DNA from: Candidatus Nitrosopumilus sp.
GTDB taxonomy: Archaea > Thermoproteota > Nitrososphaeria > Nitrososphaerales > Nitrosopumilaceae
NCBI GenBank assembly: GCA_028343855.1
Contig: JAOLZN010000003.1
Coordinates: 1-64,000 of the forward strand
Reading direction: 5' to 3'
Length of the DNA: 64,000 nucleotides
The notes below the pieces were generated by a model. That model worked only from the letters and a program-made list of their open reading frames with translations. It searched no databases and was not told where the DNA came from. Shown here piece after piece: positions 26,332 through 35,468 of this stretch; position 1 is the stretch's first letter, and each line of letters opens with the position of its first letter. Made by a program: the position numbers and the translations under genes.

Positions 26332-26997
26332 ATGAAGTATATCATTCCAATAATCTTATTTCTTGGATTTTTAATTATCCCTGCATTTGCCCAAGAAGAA
26401 GTTAATCCCTCTTTAACTATAGAAAATTTAGAAATTTCTGCTGAAAATTTCAATACTGTGTTACGTAATGCACCAATTATTCCACTAGATACTGTTCACA
26501 GTGTTAGCTGGCAAATTACTCTTGATAATAACTTACTTTATGCGAATCCAAATGGAAATGCAGTTTTTAGGGTATATGATAAATTGGATAATACTGAATT
26601 TATTGAAGTAGGTATGGGTCCAAAACCTGATCTTAAATTTTGGGTTGCAGTACAAACTCCTGATGAAGGATACGTTGTTGTTCATAGGGATTTAGATAGA
26701 GGTTGGTATCCTGAAGCAAAATCTATAGTATCATTTACTGATAGAGCAGGATTAACTGTAAACAATGGAGCAAGAATAGTAGTAACAAATTTGGATATAG
26801 GACAATTTGAACTTGAATCATATTCAGTTCATGGAATGGAAGGAAGCCAAGACCCACCTGCAATAAATTCTGGAATTATGATTGTAGAAATTTTATCAGG
26901 TGATCCTGCAAAAAATCAGTTTGCATTTTTTCCATTTTATGTTGCAGCAGGAATTGGAATTTTAGTTGGAACTTTATATTTGACTAAGAAACGTTAA
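26332..26997 (+). CDS. Secreted, membrane-tethered hypothetical protein
   Basis: The 221-residue protein has a signal peptide (MKYIIPIILFLGFLIIPAFAQEE, cleavage near residue 20), a beta-rich outer domain of ~170 residues, and a C-terminal span (FFPFYVAAGIGILVGTLYL) followed by KKR, so it is anchored with its bulk outside. No catalytic motif or family recognised. Its 3' end overlaps the convergent endonuclease III gene by 14 bp. Confidence 0.65.
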   Translation: MKYIIPIILFLGFLIIPAFAQEEVNPSLTIENLEISAENFNTVLRNAPIIPLDTVHSVSWQITLDNNLLYANPNGNAVFRVYDKLDNTEFIEVGMGPKPDLKFWVAVQTPDEGYVVVHRDLDRGWYPEAKSIVSFTDRAGLTVNNGARIVVTNLDIGQFELESYSVHGMEGSQDPPAINSGIMIVEILSGDPAKNQFAFFPFYVAAGIGILVGTLYLTKKR

Positions 26998-27655
26998 GAG
27001 TTTTATAATATTTACAACTTTTTTTAATTTTACAGACGTCACACATTGGTGAAATTGGTTTACAAATATTTTGACCATACATTACAAATGTATCATTAAT
27101 ATCAATCCAAAATTTTTTATCAATTTTTTTCATTAATTCTTGTTCTGTATCTTCAGGATTTTTTGTTTCAACTAAACCTAATCTATTTGAAATTCTATGA
27201 ACATGAATATCAACAGGTATTGCTGGTTTTTCAAATGCATATACTAAAACACAATTAGCAGTTTTTCTTCCAACACCTGGTAATTGTACTAATGTGTCAA
27301 GATCTTCAGGAACTTTATCTTTGTATTTTTTATGAATTATTTTTGAAACTTCAATTATTCTTTTAGATTTCACATGATAAAATCCAATTGATTTAATTAT
27401 TTTTTCCACATCTTTAATTTTTGCATTTGCAAGATCTTTTGGATTTTTATATTTTGAAAATAATGCTTTCACTGCTTTAGTTGTTGTTTCATCTTTCGTT
27501 CTTGCAGAAAGTATAGTTCCAATTAAAATACTAAATGGACCTGTTTCAGCATTGTGTAGATCTCTTAATGCTGTAATTCTTGGTGGTTTTACAGAATTCA
27601 TGGTATTTGTCATACCATCAAGTATTTTTTTCATTTTCAATTGTAATCTACGCAC
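26984..27655 (-). CDS. nth: Endonuclease III (DNA glycosylase/AP lyase)
   Basis: The 223-residue enzyme has the helix-hairpin-helix LPGVGRKTANCVL with the catalytic lysine, the catalytic aspartate in PVDIHVHRISNRLG, and the C-terminal 4Fe-4S loop C-x6-C-x2-C-x5-C (CKPISPMCDVCKIKKSC). It removes oxidised pyrimidines from DNA and nicks the abasic site. Length and motifs are standard. Confidence 0.95.
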   Translation of the reverse strand: MRRLQLKMKKILDGMTNTMNSVKPPRITALRDLHNAETGPFSILIGTILSARTKDETTTKAVKALFSKYKNPKDLANAKIKDVEKIIKSIGFYHVKSKRIIEVSKIIHKKYKDKVPEDLDTLVQLPGVGRKTANCVLVYAFEKPAIPVDIHVHRISNRLGLVETKNPEDTEQELMKKIDKKFWIDINDTFVMYGQNICKPISPMCDVCKIKKSCKYYKTLNVS

Positions 27656-27688
27656 AAGTATTATAACTGTAATAATGATAATTTACCA

Positions 27689-28843
27689 TTGGAATTAACT
27701 CGAGAAGAAGAATCTGCGTTAAAGGGTGAGCAAGGTGAAATTATGCAAATGGCATATAGAATTTTAGTTGCAACTGGTGAAGCAACAGACGCTGAAAAAT
27801 TAATTCCAATTGAATGGGCTCATCTTTCTGGTGTAAATTATAATACTATTGGAGATGCAGGTGAAGAATTTTTATCTAAAATTAGTAAGGATGCTCGTGT
27901 TAAAGTAAAAACAACTTTGAATCCAATGGGATTTGATATTGATAATGTGTCTAATTACAAATTAGATGAAAATTTTATTTCTAAACAATTATCAATAAAA
28001 AATTCATATGAAACAATGGGTGTTATTCCTTCATTTTCTTGTATTCCATATGAAATTTTTGATATTCCAAAAAATGGAACACAAGTTGCATTTGCAGAAA
28101 GTAATGCTGCAATTCATGCAAATTCTTATGATAATTTAAAAACAAATAAGGAAAGTGCATTTAGTGCATTAGCTAGTGCCATTGTTGGTAAGAGCCCTTA
28201 CTCTTCATTACGAAAAGAAGATACTCCAAACATTACAATTCAAATGAAAGTAAAAGATCCAAACGAATTGACATATGGAATGTTAGGATTTTATGCTGGG
28301 AAAATAGGTGATACCTCTGTAAATATTTCTGGTCTTGCACAGATGGATCAAAGACAATGTAAAGCAATGTGTGGAGGAATGGGAACATCTGGAACTTGTG
28401 CTAAATTTAATTTTGGTGAGGGAGATTCAAATACTGAAAAAATAGATTTTGACGAAAAAGAGATGCAAACTGTTCATGATGAACTAAATACTTCAGAAAA
28501 AGGTGATTTGATTACATTGGGAAGCCCCCAATTAGGTTTAGATGAAATTTCTGATTTGACTGCTAAACTGAAAGGTCGTTCTTTTCAAAAAAGATGTATG
28601 GTTTTCTTACCAAGAACTGTAAAGCAACAGGCTCAAAAAATTGGCTACATTACTGAACTTGAGCGTGCTGGATGTGAAATTCTTTCTGATTGTTGCACAT
28701 GTTTGACTCCATTGATATCTAAAGATGATGTAGATGCAGTTACTACTAATAGTATCAAAGGTGCATTTTATCTTAAAAATTCTAATGGCGTAGGTGTTAA
28801 TTTGAAATCATTAAAAGAAATTGTTGAAGATGAAACAAGATGA
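27689..28843 (+). CDS. Phosphomevalonate dehydratase, large subunit (aconitase X)
   Basis: The 384-residue protein is the DUF521/aconitase X catalytic subunit. In the modified archaeal mevalonate pathway it dehydrates mevalonate 5-phosphate to trans-anhydromevalonate phosphate using an Fe-S cluster. Recognisable segments are the N-terminal LTREEESALKGEQGE, AESNAAIHANSYDN and the cysteine-rich CKAMCGGMGTSGTCAKF and CEILSDCCTCLTPL. It starts at TTG (27689) and overlaps the small-subunit gene by 4 bp (ATGA). Confidence 0.9.
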   Translation: MELTREEESALKGEQGEIMQMAYRILVATGEATDAEKLIPIEWAHLSGVNYNTIGDAGEEFLSKISKDARVKVKTTLNPMGFDIDNVSNYKLDENFISKQLSIKNSYETMGVIPSFSCIPYEIFDIPKNGTQVAFAESNAAIHANSYDNLKTNKESAFSALASAIVGKSPYSSLRKEDTPNITIQMKVKDPNELTYGMLGFYAGKIGDTSVNISGLAQMDQRQCKAMCGGMGTSGTCAKFNFGEGDSNTEKIDFDEKEMQTVHDELNTSEKGDLITLGSPQLGLDEISDLTAKLKGRSFQKRCMVFLPRTVKQQAQKIGYITELERAGCEILSDCCTCLTPLISKDDVDAVTTNSIKGAFYLKNSNGVGVNLKSLKEIVEDETR

Positions 28844-29229
28844 ATAAAATTTTAGTTTCAGGTAAAATTGAAGGAATTGTTTTAAAATCAAATGACCCAA
28901 TAAATTTTTTAGGAACAGTAGATAAAAAAACTGGAATTATTAGCGATAAGGATCATACACTTTTTGAAAAATCTATCAAAAATTCAATTCTAGTATTCCC
29001 ATCTGGGATTGGTAGTAGTGTTGGTGCATATACCATATACTCTATTAAATCAAATAATACTGCACCGCTTGCAATGATTTGTAAAAAAGCAGATCTGACA
29101 GTTGCTACTGGATGTGCATTAGCTAATATTCCATTAATTACTATTAGTGATAAAGAATTTGAATCAATTCAAACTGGAATGAAAATATTACTTGATACTG
29201 ATTCAACTAATCCAATTGTTCATCGTTAG
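28840..29229 (+). CDS. Phosphomevalonate dehydratase, small subunit (DUF126)
   Basis: This 129-residue partner of aconitase X has the swivelling-domain pattern of DUF126: LVSGKIEGIVLKS, FLGTVDKKTGIISDKDH, VFPSGIGSSVGAYTIYS near 50-66, and VATGCALANIPLI near 90. The GSS loop supplies a conserved active-site serine in the family. It is translationally coupled to the large subunit. The 3' end overlaps the convergent RqcH gene by 23 bp. Confidence 0.9.
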   Translation: MNKILVSGKIEGIVLKSNDPINFLGTVDKKTGIISDKDHTLFEKSIKNSILVFPSGIGSSVGAYTIYSIKSNNTAPLAMICKKADLTVATGCALANIPLITISDKEFESIQTGMKILLDTDSTNPIVHR

Positions 29230-31156
29230 AATTTTCTTTTTCTAAATCCCCTAAACTAATTTCTTTAATTTGACTTTTACCTGCAGGTAATGCACGAACA
29301 AATTCATCAATATTTATTTTTCTTGTAATATCTTCAAATATTTTTAAAAATTCTATTCTTATTTTTTTTGCATTTTCAGCCATTTCTAATCCATTTGGTT
29401 CAATTATTGCATAGCAAATAGAATTTTTTTTAATTGGTTCTGGAGGTCCACATGTTAATACATAATCATTATCTTCCAATCGTATTATTCCCACAGCCAA
29501 TTTTAGAGTCTCTGATTTGATAAAATTTCGTTGTCCTTCTATTGTAAAGGAACCTTTAGGCAAGAATTCTCCACTTGGAGCAGATTTTTTCACTTGTTCT
29601 GGATTTACCCAATATGCACTCACCCCATACAATCCCTCTCTCCAGGCTCTACTAAAACAAACAGTTGCATGCGCAATTTCATTCATTGTTGAATCTGGTA
29701 CATTTTCAGCATCTTTCAAAATAAAAAATGGAGAACCAAAAATATCCCCATGAAACACTTTATCATTTTTATCTAAATGTTTTCTAATTACAGCTGAATT
29801 TGATGCTGCATCCCTACCTCCAATTGTAAGGTAACCATCAGTGGTCATAAACCATCTATATCTTTCATACCAATTTTTCTTTCTAATTTCTGAAACAACA
29901 ACTAAATTTCTTTCAGCTTCAGTTTGATTTTGGAATTTTGCTAATTTCTTTTCTGTTTTTTCTTTTATTGCTTGAATTGAATTAATAGCACCCGATTGTT
30001 TCTTTGCTTGATTAAATAAAACAGATGCAATTGATTGAAGTGGAGAATCTGTATTTATTTTGATTTTTTCATCTTCAACAATAATTATTGAAATTCCTTT
30101 TTCATTAATCAATTTTGCATTATTTGTTGCTAAAATTTCTTGTGCAGAAGTATCTTTTATTGAAATTATACCTTTTGAAACCATCACAAAAAGAGAATTT
30201 GCTACATTTGTAATATTTTTTGATTTTTCTTTAACTGTTTGAATAGCTTTTTCCTGTTCAGAGATTTGAGTCTCTAAATCTTTAATTTTTTTATCAGCAC
30301 CACTAGATTGAATTGATTTACCTTTTTCAACGATATTCTTTGTAAATACCGAATCTAATCCTTCAATAAATGTGGGAATATTAGTTATTTCACCTTCTAG
30401 ATTCCCCAATTTTACAGGTAAAACTTCTATTTTTTCATTTTCAATTATTACTGGTTGATGATTTCCTGATACAACATCTGAAACAATTTTTTTTGTTGTT
30501 TCATGAATTTTTATTATTTCTTCATTTGTTAACAAATTCCCAATTTTTTTACGATCAACATTTGCAATTTCAAATATAGATTCAACATATTTTTTTGGAA
30601 GACCTAAAGTTCTTCCAAACCATTTTGCAGAAATTAAATCAGTTGTTTTTAACTCATCAAAATTTGATTCAGTTAAATTAAAAATATCTAAATTATTTTC
30701 TGGAGGTTGTGTATATTCTAACCCTACACTAAGTTTTCTATGTCTAACTTCTATTGAATGCTGTAAGGCTAAAATTTTCATTTCCTTATTACAAAGTATA
30801 ATATTTCCATCTCCAAAAAATTCACCAACTAAAATGAATTCTTTACCAAATCCTTCAAAAGTAAAATATGCAATTCTTTCAGCACCTATTTGTTCAATTT
30901 TTTTTAATTTTAATCGTAGTAAATCACTTCTTAATCTCTTAAGTAATCTGTTTGGTTCCATTTGATCAATTTTTACTTTAGTTAACCAAACACCAGATGT
31001 TGAAATCATCATAAAGAGATCACTTTTTTCAGTATGATGAAGTTTGAAGAGAATACTGTCTTTGTTGATGCCATAAATATTGCTAATATAGTAACCTTGA
31101 ACTTGTTCAGAAATTTGATTTACTAAATATCTTAATTCTATTCCAGCTAATGCCAT
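29207..31156 (-). CDS. rqcH: NEMF/Rqc2/RqcH homolog (ribosome-associated quality control)
   Basis: The 649-residue protein has the NFACT architecture: NFACT-N (about 1-175, MALAGIELRYLVNQI), a helix-hairpin-helix-like region, a long coiled coil (about 280-440) and NFACT-R near 450-560 (WFMTTDGYLTIGGRDAASNSAVIRKHL). The family binds split large ribosomal subunits with peptidyl-tRNA and, in bacteria and eukaryotes, adds C-terminal tails to stalled chains. Archaeal members are presumed to do the same. Confidence 0.93.
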   Translation of the reverse strand: MALAGIELRYLVNQISEQVQGYYISNIYGINKDSILFKLHHTEKSDLFMMISTSGVWLTKVKIDQMEPNRLLKRLRSDLLRLKLKKIEQIGAERIAYFTFEGFGKEFILVGEFFGDGNIILCNKEMKILALQHSIEVRHRKLSVGLEYTQPPENNLDIFNLTESNFDELKTTDLISAKWFGRTLGLPKKYVESIFEIANVDRKKIGNLLTNEEIIKIHETTKKIVSDVVSGNHQPVIIENEKIEVLPVKLGNLEGEITNIPTFIEGLDSVFTKNIVEKGKSIQSSGADKKIKDLETQISEQEKAIQTVKEKSKNITNVANSLFVMVSKGIISIKDTSAQEILATNNAKLINEKGISIIIVEDEKIKINTDSPLQSIASVLFNQAKKQSGAINSIQAIKEKTEKKLAKFQNQTEAERNLVVVSEIRKKNWYERYRWFMTTDGYLTIGGRDAASNSAVIRKHLDKNDKVFHGDIFGSPFFILKDAENVPDSTMNEIAHATVCFSRAWREGLYGVSAYWVNPEQVKKSAPSGEFLPKGSFTIEGQRNFIKSETLKLAVGIIRLEDNDYVLTCGPPEPIKKNSICYAIIEPNGLEMAENAKKIRIEFLKIFEDITRKINIDEFVRALPAGKSQIKEISLGDLEKENSNDEQLD

Positions 31157-31260
31157 AATATTCGTATTTTATGTCTAAAATTATACCCTTGCTATGATGT
31201 GCTCAAATTTTTACCAAAGATATTAAACATGGTTTGCTTGATTTACGCTAGAAATTTAAT

Positions 31261-31743
31261 TTGGCCAAATTTAAAAAGAAAAAATCTGCACCTACGCCTG
31301 GATCTGATGATTCTAAACCTAAAATTGTAGATGAAATTGATGCTCCAGAGATAGAAAAATCTGAACCTACAGTAAATAATTCTAAAGAACCATCTAAAGA
31401 TCCACCGATTAGCGATGCAGCTAAAAGTGAAAAAGATAAAAAATTAGCTAAATTATTTTGGATGCGTATTGCTTTAGGAGTTATTGCAGGTATTGCAACA
31501 ACATTCATTTTTGAAGGTATTGAGGGTGAAGAAAGACGATGGGCATCAATTGCATTTATGATAATTATATTTTTTGGTTCAATTATAGTTGCTAAAGGAA
31601 TGAAAATGCAATTGCCGTCATCAGATAGAAAGAAAATTGTTACACAGGGTATAGGAAGTTATGTCTTTTTGTATTTATTCACATGGATTGTAAGTTATAC
31701 ATTAACACATCTTGGTGACGTCTCTACAGGAATTAATTTATAA
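31261..31743 (+). CDS. Membrane protein with charged N-terminal tail, function unknown
   Basis: The 160-residue protein has a cytoplasmic, proline- and charge-rich N-terminal half (about 1-65) and three membrane spans (about 68-85, 92-110 and 128-148). A TTG start at 31261 is used; a TATA-like GATATTAAAC lies about 40 bp upstream. The three-span layout is loosely like Emc6/Get-type insertion helpers, but I see no diagnostic residues. It precedes the cbiT-cbiL-cbiF genes by 29 bp, which may be chance. Confidence 0.55.
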   Translation: MAKFKKKKSAPTPGSDDSKPKIVDEIDAPEIEKSEPTVNNSKEPSKDPPISDAAKSEKDKKLAKLFWMRIALGVIAGIATTFIFEGIEGEERRWASIAFMIIIFFGSIIVAKGMKMQLPSSDRKKIVTQGIGSYVFLYLFTWIVSYTLTHLGDVSTGINL

Positions 31744-31772
31744 AAAAATTAAAAAAAGTAGGAAAATAGATT

Positions 31773-32363
31773 ATGTGGAATTATAAAACACCTGGAATAC
31801 CTGATGAATATTTTGAACGTGCTGAAAAAGTTCCAATAACAAAAGAAGAAGTAAGAACAATACAACTTAGTAAAGCAAGATTACAACCAGGTCAAACTGT
31901 TTATGATATTGGTTGTGGTAGTGGATCCATTTCTGTTGAAGCTGCATTTCAAATTGAATCAAATGGAAAAGTTTTAGCTGTTGATTATGATGAAAATGCT
32001 GTTGAATTAACTAAAAAGAATTTAAAAAAATTTAATCTTTCTAATGTTTCTGTAATTTATGGTAATGCTAAAGAAAAGATATCTGAACTTGAATCTGCTG
32101 ATGTTATTTTTATTGGAGGAACTGGTGGCGATACTGCAGAAATAGTTAAGCTTTCTGAAAATAAATTAAAAACTGGTGGTAGAATTGTTATTGGAATTAT
32201 TTTAATTGAAACACTCTATTCTGTATTACAAATTCTTGATAAATTGAAGTTTGATTCTATTGATATCACTCAAGTTACCATTTCTAAGAGCAGAAAAACT
32301 ACTACTGGCACTATGATGCTAGCTAGAAACCCTGTTACTATAATATCTGCCACTAAAATTTAA
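31773..32363 (+). CDS. cbiT: Cobalt-precorrin-6B C15-methyltransferase (decarboxylating)
   Basis: The 196-residue class I methyltransferase has the SAM loop VYDIGCGSGSISVEAA (about 45-60), the acidic loop AVDYDENAVELTKKN and the IFIGGTGGD segment typical of CbiT. The N-terminal GIPDEYFERAEKVPITKEEVRTI is diagnostic for the family. The separate CbiE (C5-methylation) subunit is not in the window. It is first in a three-gene corrin block. Confidence 0.92.
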   Translation: MWNYKTPGIPDEYFERAEKVPITKEEVRTIQLSKARLQPGQTVYDIGCGSGSISVEAAFQIESNGKVLAVDYDENAVELTKKNLKKFNLSNVSVIYGNAKEKISELESADVIFIGGTGGDTAEIVKLSENKLKTGGRIVIGIILIETLYSVLQILDKLKFDSIDITQVTISKSRKTTTGTMMLARNPVTIISATKI

Positions 32364-32390
32364 TCTAGACTTTTAATTGGGTAAAAAGGC

Positions 32391-33122
32391 ATGAAAATCA
32401 TGCCTGGATTAATTGGAATTGGAGTAGGTCCTGGAGATGTAGAACTACTTACAGTAAAAGCAGTCAAAGCAATCCAAAATGCCGATATTATCATGTGTCC
32501 AGCCTCTAAAGAAACGCGACCTAGTATTGCATTATCCGTTGTTTCACCTATTATCGATAAATCAAAAAACCAAGAAGTCATAAAACTAATTTTCCCAATG
32601 ACTAAAGATAAAGATATTCTTGAAGCATCTTGGAAAAAAAATGCGAAAATAATGGCTGAAACTGTTTTGAAAGGAAAAAATGTTGTATATCTTACAGTAG
32701 GTGATCCGTATCTGTATAGTACATGGATCTATATGCACAGAGATTTAACAGAAAAATATCCTGATATGAACATTAGTGTAGTACCAGGTATTGTATCGAT
32801 ATTTTCATTTGCATCAAAAGTTGGTGTTAGTGTTGCAGAAGGTGCTGAAAAAGTTGCAATCATTCCATCATGTTATGATTTATCAAGTGTCAAAGAAATT
32901 GCAAAACATTCTGAATCAATGATATTTTTAAAAGATGGTAGATATTTTGATAAAGTAATTGAAGTTTTAAAAGAATCTGGTTTTCCTGATGATTCTCTTT
33001 TTGCAATTGGACAAGACTTGGGTACAGAAAATGAAATTGTTAGAACAATGAAATTAGGTGAAGTAAACGATGATTCTTTAACTACAAAATATTTTTCAAT
33101 TTTGGTGGTAAAACGTGTCTAA
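32391..33122 (+). CDS. cbiL: Precorrin-2 / cobalt-precorrin-2 C20-methyltransferase
   Basis: The 243-residue tetrapyrrole methylase has the N-terminal signature GIGVGPGDVELLTVKAVKAI, then GDPYLYSTWIYMHRDL near 104-120 and the PGIVSIFSFASKVGVS loop near 132-147 that marks the CbiL/CobI group. The ATG at 32391 is followed three codons later by a second ATG. The end overlaps cbiF by 8 bp. Confidence 0.9.
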   Translation: MKIMPGLIGIGVGPGDVELLTVKAVKAIQNADIIMCPASKETRPSIALSVVSPIIDKSKNQEVIKLIFPMTKDKDILEASWKKNAKIMAETVLKGKNVVYLTVGDPYLYSTWIYMHRDLTEKYPDMNISVVPGIVSIFSFASKVGVSVAEGAEKVAIIPSCYDLSSVKEIAKHSESMIFLKDGRYFDKVIEVLKESGFPDDSLFAIGQDLGTENEIVRTMKLGEVNDDSLTTKYFSILVVKRV

Positions 33123-33879
33123 CGTCTTTTTTGTTGGTTGTGGTCCTGGTGATCCTGAATTAATTACAGTAAAAGCAAAAAAATTAATTCAAAAAGCTGA
33201 TGTTGTAGTTTATTCTGGTTCGTTAATTCCTGAACCAATTTTGAAATTATGTAAAAAAGGTAAACTACACGATGCTGCAAAATTAGTTAGAGAAGAAATT
33301 TTTGATTTATTATACAAAAATGCAAAAAAAGACAAATTAGTTGTTAGATTACACGATGGTGATCCTGCAATTTATGGTGCAATTAGGGAACAAATTGACA
33401 ATTTAGAAAAAAAAGGAATAGATTCTACTGTTGTGCCTGGTGTTACCTCTTTTCTAGCCTCAGCTGCAGCGCTTGGAACTCAATTAACACTACCTGGAGT
33501 AACTCAAACAATGATAATTACAAGAGCAGAGGCAAGAACAAAAGTTCCTAAAAGAGAACAAATTTCTGAACTTGCAAAACATCAAGCAACATTAATTTTT
33601 TATCTTAGTGTTCATTTGCTTAATAAAATTTCAAAAGAAGCAATTGAAGGTGGATATAAAAAAACTACACCTGTTGCAGTTGTTTATAGAGCCAGTAGAA
33701 AAGATCAAAAAATAATTATTGGAACACTAATAGATATTGCAAGTAAAGTAAAAGCTGAAAAAATTACAATGACTGCTATTGTTATTATTGGTGATGTAAT
33801 AAAACCAAAATCTTATGAATACTCAAAACTTTATGATAAAACATTTACTCATGGTTTTAGAAAAGCTAAAACTAAGTAG
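33115..33879 (+). CDS. cbiF: Cobalt-precorrin-4 C11-methyltransferase
   Basis: The 254-residue methylase has FVGCGPGDPELITVKAKKLI at the start, VYSGSLIPEPILKLC (a CbiF/CobM mark), HDGDPAIYGAIREQ and PGVTSFLASAAALGTQLTLP. Start is GTG at 33115, inside the end of cbiL. The 3' end overlaps the convergent racemase-like gene by 8 bp. Confidence 0.93.
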   Translation: MSNVFFVGCGPGDPELITVKAKKLIQKADVVVYSGSLIPEPILKLCKKGKLHDAAKLVREEIFDLLYKNAKKDKLVVRLHDGDPAIYGAIREQIDNLEKKGIDSTVVPGVTSFLASAAALGTQLTLPGVTQTMIITRAEARTKVPKREQISELAKHQATLIFYLSVHLLNKISKEAIEGGYKKTTPVAVVYRASRKDQKIIIGTLIDIASKVKAEKITMTAIVIIGDVIKPKSYEYSKLYDKTFTHGFRKAKTK

Positions 33880-34636
33880 ATAAATAATTTATTTTATTAT
33901 TAATACCAATTTTATTTAATTTATTTTTAAAATCAGTTACATTACCAGAAGTAAAAATTTTTAATGAATTTCTTTTTGATTGTTTATTTTTTATTTTTAG
34001 TAAAATTTTTGTCGCAACTAAATTTCCTGGATCAATAAATTGTACTTTTGGAAATTCTTTTTTTAATAATGTTTTTAAAAATACTAAATGAGTACTAGAT
34101 AATGTAATAGTATCAATTTTTTCTTTAATAATATAATTTTCTAAATTTTCTTTAATTACTTTTTTACAATAATTTTTCTTATTAAGAAATTTTCCTGATT
34201 CCACTAAATCAACAAGATTTGTTCCGTTAATTTTAAAAATTTTATATGATTTTGGAATATTATTTTTATTAATATAATTTTCAAGTCCCTTACTGTTAAT
34301 AGCAGATTTTGTAGCAAGTATTGCAATTTTTTTTGATTTTGATTTTTTTTGAGCTAATTTTAAAGGAGGTTTGACGCCTACAATTTTCTTTCTTTCTAAA
34401 TTTAACATTAAACTGGGTGTATTTGACGCAACAACAATAATGTCAGGCATAAATTTTTCTTCAAGCAGATTAATTGTTTTTTCCATTATTCTGTTTAATT
34501 GAGCCTGTGATTTCTTTCCATATGGGTAATTTTTTTGATCAGCAAAATACACAATGTCTGCTTTTACAATTTTTTGAATTTCTTTAATTATTGAAAGTGA
34601 GCCTAAACCTGAATCAAAAACAACAATTTTTGCCAA
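33872..34636 (-). CDS. Glutamate-racemase-like protein lacking both catalytic cysteines
   Basis: The 254-residue protein keeps the MurI/aspartate-glutamate racemase scaffold: VFDSGLGSLSI (6-16), a paired DQKNYPYG loop (33-40), IIVVASNTPS (66-75), IAILATKSAI (104-113) and TITLSSTHLVF (176-186). In active racemases the first loop reads ACNT and the second GCTH; here Ser71 and Ser181 replace the two cysteines that exchange the alpha proton. Both serines are clear in the DNA (TCA and AGT). Racemase activity is therefore unlikely. Archaea of this type have no murein. The real role is unknown. Confidence 0.8.
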   Translation of the reverse strand: MAKIVVFDSGLGSLSIIKEIQKIVKADIVYFADQKNYPYGKKSQAQLNRIMEKTINLLEEKFMPDIIVVASNTPSLMLNLERKKIVGVKPPLKLAQKKSKSKKIAILATKSAINSKGLENYINKNNIPKSYKIFKINGTNLVDLVESGKFLNKKNYCKKVIKENLENYIIKEKIDTITLSSTHLVFLKTLLKKEFPKVQFIDPGNLVATKILLKIKNKQSKRNSLKIFTSGNVTDFKNKLNKIGINNKINYLST

Positions 34637-34673
34637 TATTTCATATTTTAATTAATCATCCATAATAGTTTGT

Positions 34674-34684
34674 TAGCTAAATTT
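34674..34684 (+). promoter_or_regulatory. Element upstream of the second cdvB gene
   Basis: TAGCTAAATTT is a shortened form of the word upstream of the first cdvB gene (11200-11214). It lies about 27 bp after a TATA-like ATATTTTAATTA (34643-34654). CTAAATTT recurs at about 34699 and 34725. The evidence is sequence similarity alone. Confidence 0.25.
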
Positions 34685-34744
34685 AGTCAAAAGCTGATCT
34701 AAATTTACACCGCTCATTAAGACTAAATTTCTAAATTCATTATC

Positions 34745-35398
34745 ATGCCAAACTTCGACAGTACATGGGCTCGACAAGAGACCCAAAGTGTAACTGGCAA
34801 ACTACGCGATGCAGTAAAGCCTCAAGGTGCATTAAAACCACGTATTCAAACTGCAGTTAACAAACTACAAGTTCAAATTTCGAAAATGGACTCAATGTTA
34901 GGTAAACTGCAAGAAAGAGATGCGCAACTCTTTCAACGAGTCGTGACTGCAATGCAGCAACATGATACTAGCACAAGTAGAGTTTTGTCTAACGAATTAG
35001 CTGAAATTCGTAAAGTTACAAAGATGCTCGGCAACGCAAGAATGTCATTAGAACAAGTTCAACTAAGACTGACAACTATTCATGATCTTGGTGATGCTAT
35101 GGTAGCAATTGGACCAGCTATGTCTACAATGAAGGGATTGAAGTCATCGCTCGGAAGATTCATGCCAGAAGCTGATTCAGAATTGAATAGTATGACCCAG
35201 ACACTTAATGGACTTATGATGGATTCACTTGCAGGAGACTCATTTAACATGGAGTCTGATGTTTCAAATGAAGAAACAGATAAGATTCTTCAAGAAGCAT
35301 CTGCAGTAGCTGAGCAACAGATAGGAGACAAATTCCCATCTGTACCATCTTCAACCGGACTTTCGTCACAAACCTCTTCTACTTCTTCCTTTGAGTAG
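34745..35398 (+). CDS. cdvB: CdvB paralog, ESCRT-III-like (Snf7) protein
   Basis: This second ESCRT-III subunit has 217 residues. The core (KPRIQTAVNKLQVQISKMDSMLGKLQERDAQLFQRVVTAMQQHD) aligns closely with the paralog at 11274. The C-terminal tail (about 150-217) is acidic and Ser/Thr-rich and shares the ending pattern KILQEASAVAE...FPSVPS. Its codons include more GC-ending choices and more CGA/CGC/CTC than neighbouring genes, which may reflect high expression. Two paralogs fit the several CdvB copies known in thaumarchaea. Confidence 0.92.
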   Translation: MPNFDSTWARQETQSVTGKLRDAVKPQGALKPRIQTAVNKLQVQISKMDSMLGKLQERDAQLFQRVVTAMQQHDTSTSRVLSNELAEIRKVTKMLGNARMSLEQVQLRLTTIHDLGDAMVAIGPAMSTMKGLKSSLGRFMPEADSELNSMTQTLNGLMMDSLAGDSFNMESDVSNEETDKILQEASAVAEQQIGDKFPSVPSSTGLSSQTSSTSSFE

Positions 35399-35468
35399 CT
35401 AGTTGAGATTAGGCGATAGTTAATTTTTATTTTATTTTCTAAAAAAACTATTAAGCTAAATTAAAAAA

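Noticed and set aside
31261-31743. Assignment of the membrane protein to the EMC6/Get family
   Set aside because: Only span number fits; no diagnostic residues seen.
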